Source: Cyclospora cayetanensis (Eukaryota > Apicomplexa > Conoidasida > Eucoccidiorida > Eimeriidae). Taken from it: 64,000 nucleotides of DNA. The DNA lies in NCBI RefSeq assembly GCF_002999335.1, contig NW_020312236.1:62001-126000 (forward strand). The letters run 5' to 3'. The translations under genes and the position numbers were made by a program. The notes under the pieces were generated by a model that saw nothing but the letters and a program-made list of their open reading frames with translations, had not been told where the DNA came from and made no database searches. Shown here in pieces: positions 60,454 through 64,000 of the stretch. Position 1 is the stretch's first letter; each line of letters begins with the position of its first letter.

Positions 60454-61364
60454 CTTGCAGACGCTTGGGTTGCCGCTGGTCTCTCGCTGTCGCTGCAGAG
60501 ACACCCAGAATACAGCGACTGCTGCGGCGCCTCAAATACCAGCCAGAAAGGAACAACGAATTCGACTGTCTCGCAACGAAACGAGGCCGCCGTAGCAACC
60601 TTTCGACTGCTGCTGGGACGCACGCACTCTGTACAGTGGCGGCAAAGGTGAGCGTGCTCCTCCGTCGAATAGCGAGGAGGAACAAGGAAACCTTGGTCAG
60701 CTAGAAAGGGATAATTGTCTGCTGCTCCTGATAGAGTCGTGCTGGTGCTGTCACCGCTGCTGCCACGGGCGTCAAGGACCGGGGGGGTTGTCTGGGCAGC
60801 GGAGAGCGCTGAGCAGCCTGCCGTAGGGGTCCTTATCCTGCAAAAGTGGCTTTAAAGCTGCTTATTAAGTTCAATTCTTTTGTTGCAGACGGGAATGCTC
60901 CCTTTAGAGTGGGTGTACGCTCCAGGGTTGAGAGCGCAGATCCTCCGTTCTTGCTCCAGATGTCTTGAGGCTTCCGACGTAGGCGGACGGTTTCTTCTGC
61001 GTTCCGCCGCTAGCCGTGCGCGACAACACGTGGATCCTCGTAGCGTCTCTTTGCTCTCGAGTACGCGTCTGGCTCGCCCAAACGCCGTTTCGACTACACA
61101 CACAGCAGGCCGCCTGCAAGTGCAACACTAGCAAGGCAGAAGCAGCAGCAGCACGAGCAGCGGCCACGCTTGCAGCAGCAGCTGCTGCTGCAACCCAGCC
61201 AGTCGCGCTGAATGCAGCAGCAACAACGCGGCGGCAGCAGTGCCAACATTTGGGCTCCAGTGGAACTGGCAGAATAGCGGCAGCAAGCCTAGAGGCTGCA
61301 CTCGAAGCAGCAACAACTGCCGCTGCACTTGCAAGTCGTTTGCTGCCGTTGCCAATGCGACCCC
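60454..61364. promoter_or_regulatory. divergent promoter region clathrin light chain / LysRS
   Basis: These 911 bases separate two divergent starts. The part next to the synthetase (about 61130-61345) is packed with CAG/GCA triplets, giving a long Ala-rich open frame on the plus strand with no domain features; I regard that as repeat-driven. No motif can be named. Confidence 0.5.
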
Positions 61365-64000
61365 ATGAAACTGGGAGCCCCAACGCTCAAGTTCACTCTG
61401 CCGCTGCTGCTGCTGCTTACAGCTGAAGTCTGCTTCTTGCGCAGCCGCGGTTTAGCAGCCGTCATAGAGACGGCAGGGGGAGTCACCCTTCAGCCTCGTT
61501 GGCAGGACTGTGTCTGCACGGCATTTCTTGTGGGCAGGAGGCAAGCAGCAACGCTGCCAGCAGCAGCGCGCCAAGGGCGGTATTGGCGCCAGCAGCAGCA
61601 GCAGCGGCAGCTCGTGCACAGGCCTGTCTGCGACGCTACTGCCCCCACACGGAGTGCCTCCAGATCCGCTTGCGTTGGAATCTCTACAGATGCGGAGGAC
61701 TGCAAGACTAACAGCAGATCGTGCAAAGGCGAAGGCAGCAGCAGCGGGTTGGCTCTTCGCGATGCCGACTTTCTGCGGCGGGTTTCGAAGTGGCTGTTGC
61801 TGCAGTCCGTTCTAGGGATCAACACGCATCCTACTACCGAGCAGCTCTTGCAGCAGCAGCACCAGCTGGGGCAGGAACGGCGAAACTTGCGTTTGAGCTC
61901 TATAGAGGACTTGCAGCGAAGATATGCGAGCTTGTCTCCTTGTTCAGCGGCGACGGCAGTCGACGCAGCCGGCCCCCAGGCGCAACCGCACGAAGCTGCA
62001 TGCGGCAGAATTACCAGCATACGAAATGGAGGCGCGTTCTTCGACATATCGCCTCTAAACGACCCCAACGGAGCTGTTAAGCTCCAGGTGTATGCACGGG
62101 GGCCGCTTCGGAAGGCTGCTGAAGGCGCCATCCCCTCAGGAAGTCTTGCCCAGGATATCTCCGCCTTCTCTTCCTCCTCCTCCTCCGAGGAGGAGGAGAA
62201 GGAGGAGATGGAAGAGAAGGAGAAGATGGAAAAGAAGATGGCGATGGCATGGAATGCATGCAGCCTTGTCGAGGGGGATCTTGGAGCGTTTCGAGCAGCC
62301 GGCGCTTGCGAGGGAGGGACCTCCAGGTGCTCAGTGCAGCACCTGCTGCCGCTGCTTGATCTAGGTGATGTGGTGCTCGTCAGAGGCATTATGAGAAAGA
62401 CTTTGCGCGGCGAGCTGACGGTGGATTTATCGCATGGCTTCCAGAGAGGGTCGCATGCACCGCTGCAGCCTCTCGTGCTGCTGGCGAAGCAGCTGCTCCC
62501 GCCGGAAGCAGTGGGGTTTCTGCAGCAGTCTCCCGCCAGCGCTGCTATTGCTACAGCCCGCTTGCTGTTACTGCAACATATAGCAGACGTAGGACCAGCG
62601 TCTGTTTGCGCTGCTGCCCTCCAGGAGAAAGATCGGCTGCAGCAGCAGCAGCCTCAGGAGAGCAGCCGCAACCCTTGGCTACCGCAACTGCTGCTGGTGC
62701 AGCGGTATTTGGGTCGGCTGCAGCAGCAGCTGCAACGCTCACGCGTAAAGCAGGAGCAGCAGCAGCAGGAGCAAAAGGAGCAGCAACAGCAGGAGCAGGA
62801 GCAGCAGGAGCAAAAGGAGCAGCAACAGCAGGAGCAGGAGCAGCAGGAGCAAAAGGAGCAGCAACAGCAGGAGCAGCAGCAGCAGGAGCAAAAGGAGCAG
62901 CAGCAGCAGGAGCAGCAACAGCAGGAGCAGGAGCATCAGCAGCAGGAGCAGCATCAGCAGGAGCAGCAGCAGCAGGAGCAAAAGGAGCAGCAACAGCAGG
63001 AGCCTCAAATGCCACAGCCTGCCTGGGATGGCGATAACGAAGCAGAAGATCAGCACCAGCTGCACGAGAGCAGCAGTGGAATTCGCAATGTGTCCCTTTT
63101 ACTGCAAAATCCTGAAAGACGGCGACTGCTTCGGGGTCGCAGCGCCATAATTAAGGCCGTGAGATCTTTGCTTGATGGCGAAGGGTTCCTCTCCGTCGAT
63201 ACTCCCTGTCTCCTACGCATGCAGCAGCAGCAGCAGCGCCAGCAGCAGCAGCCACCGCAGCAGCGGCACCGGCGGCAGCAGCAGCATCTCTCTGCTGCTG
63301 CTGCTCCTCCTCCTAGCAGCGAAACAGTCCGCCTTTTCGCCTCTCAGCTGAACGCGGTAAGCTTACCAGCAGCAGGAGGAGCAGCAACAGCCTTCACGCG
63401 AGAGCAAGTTTAGCAGGCACAAATCTGTTGTGGTGGATGTCTGCTTCAGACGAAGGCAGGTGTTGTGCTGCGTCAAGCCCCCGAACTGAACCTCAAGAAA
63501 CTGGTGATTGCTGGCGTCTCTGATAAGGTACTTGGCTGCTGGTGTTCGTACGTCTCTGCAAGTGCTGCTGCTGGGGCCGCTGGGGTGTACTTACTGTGGG
63601 CTAGGCCATGCAAATTCTTTGAACGCCACGGTATTGCTGCTCCTGGTGCAACACAATGACTGAACCTTCCTGCCAGCCTACTGCGTTTGCTGCAGCTGTA
63701 CGAGATCGGCCGCTGCTTTCGGAACGAAGGCATTTCTTGGCGGCATCACTTCGAATTTACGTCTCTTGAGGTTTACGCCGTCCTTCACACTGCCGCAGAC
63801 ATGCGCCGCCTTACCCAGATGCTGCTTGCTGCTGCTGCTGCTGCTGCTTCTGCATTGGGGTTCGCGTCTGCAGGATTAGCAGCCGCAGCAGACAAGGCGC
63901 CATCAGCTGGAACTACACCTGGGGGCATGCTGCCTCGGGAGCTTGAGGGTAGGGGTATTTTCAAGTCGGTGAACTGGGCGACCCCCTTTCAGGAGATTGC
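61365..64000 (+). CDS. lysyl-tRNA synthetase, probable apicoplast form (3' end cut by window)
   Basis: Class II enzyme that charges tRNA-Lys. Exons 61365-63356 (donor GTAAGC), 63450-63527 (donor GTACTT) and 63696 to the window edge, all phase 0. The start at ATG 61365 gives a classic signal peptide (MKLGAPTLKFTLPLLLLL) followed by an Arg-rich, poorly conserved stretch: the two-part leader of apicoplast proteins. Then an OB-fold region (GRITSIRNGGAFFDI; LGDVVLVRGIMRKTLRGELT), interrupted by an acidic Glu/Lys block. After a Gln/Glu repeat (about residues 461-549) comes motif 1 (RGRSAIIKAVRSLLDGEGF), then APELNLKKLVIAG in exon 2 and motif 2 LYEIGRCFRNEGISWRHHFE in exon 3, which fits LysRS better than AspRS or AsnRS. 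Motif 3 and the C-terminus lie beyond the window. Mitochondrial sharing is possible. Confidence 0.88.
62746..63012 (+). repeat. CAG/GAG-rich repeat coding for Gln/Glu
   Basis: Imperfect tandem units built from GAGCAG, CAGCAA and AAGGAG blocks, read as QEQKEQQQQEQ-type repeats for about 89 residues in the synthetase. The same bases read as poly-Ala on the plus strand in another frame and as poly-Leu on the minus strand, which explains the long shadow frames there. Confidence 0.9.
63219..63310 (+). repeat. CAG run in LysRS, second block
   Basis: A shorter Gln/Arg/Pro-rich trinucleotide run, then a small Ala-Pro block, just before the first intron of the synthetase gene. Confidence 0.8.

Noticed and set aside
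61016..61426. Ala-rich plus-strand frame upstream of LysRS
   Set aside because: Composition is driven by GCA/CAG triplets; it does not join the synthetase frame, which has its own ATG and leader.
62551..63065. Minus- and plus-strand frames of poly-Ala and poly-Leu (up to 154 codons)
   Set aside because: They are other frames of the CAG repeat in the lysyl-tRNA synthetase gene, with no start context or domain.

Overview
The window is nuclear DNA from a coccidian apicomplexan, most likely Eimeria or a close relative such as Cyclospora. The evidence is: many short GT-AG introns; an MORN/AP2 protein whose DNA-binding domain looks like the apicomplexan ApiAP2 type; a lysyl-tRNA synthetase with a secretory leader, as expected for an apicoplast protein; a delta-tubulin, so the life cycle has basal bodies (flagellated microgametes); and long CAG/CTG runs read as Gln, Ala or Ser inside ordinary genes, a known trait of Eimeria coding sequence. 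I see no prokaryotic operons, CRISPR arrays, tRNAs, rRNAs or intact mobile elements. Gene models were built by hand from donor/acceptor signals and reading-frame phase, because most genes are broken into short exons.

Layout. 0.8-3.0 kb (+): unrecognised gene, 5' end missing. 5.55-9.07 kb (+): P-type ATPase of the P3A (plasma-membrane proton pump) type. 10.4-11.6 kb (+): weak coding signal. 11.75-13.89 kb (+): delta-tubulin. 15.2-22.86 kb (-): U2SURP/SR140, a U2 snRNP-associated splicing factor with RRM, SURP, CID and cwf21 regions. 23.72-24.44 kb (+): mitochondrial F1 ATP synthase epsilon subunit, divergent from U2SURP. 25.2-27.15 kb (-): PlsC/LPCAT-like acyltransferase. 28.39 to about 39.5 kb (-): one very large unrecognised helix-rich gene. 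40.27-41.99 kb (+): polytopic membrane protein. 43.18-46.90 kb (+): 15-exon Ulp1/SENP-like protein with Thr where the catalytic Cys should be. 47.1-48.8 kb (-): weak gene. 48.92-51.14 kb (+): second polytopic membrane protein. 53.16-55.58 kb (-): MORN repeats plus an AP2 domain. 57.4-58.4 kb (-): weak coding signal. 59.41-60.45 kb (-): clathrin light chain. 61.37 kb to window end (+): probable apicoplast lysyl-tRNA synthetase, cut by the window edge.

The genes are ordinary single-copy eukaryotic genes that serve unrelated processes (ion transport, basal bodies, splicing, respiration, lipid remodelling, SUMO biology, transcription, vesicle coats, organellar translation); nothing suggests a co-ordinated cluster. 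The window does alternate between repeat-poor stretches (about 1-15 kb and 39-59 kb) and stretches rich in CAG runs (about 16-38 kb and 59.5-64 kb).

The most unusual items are the MORN+AP2 combination, the SENP-like protein lacking its nucleophile behind a possible signal peptide, an acyltransferase with a degenerate HX4D box, and a Gln/Glu-repeat insertion of about 90 residues in a synthetase. All exon boundaries are inferred from sequence only.
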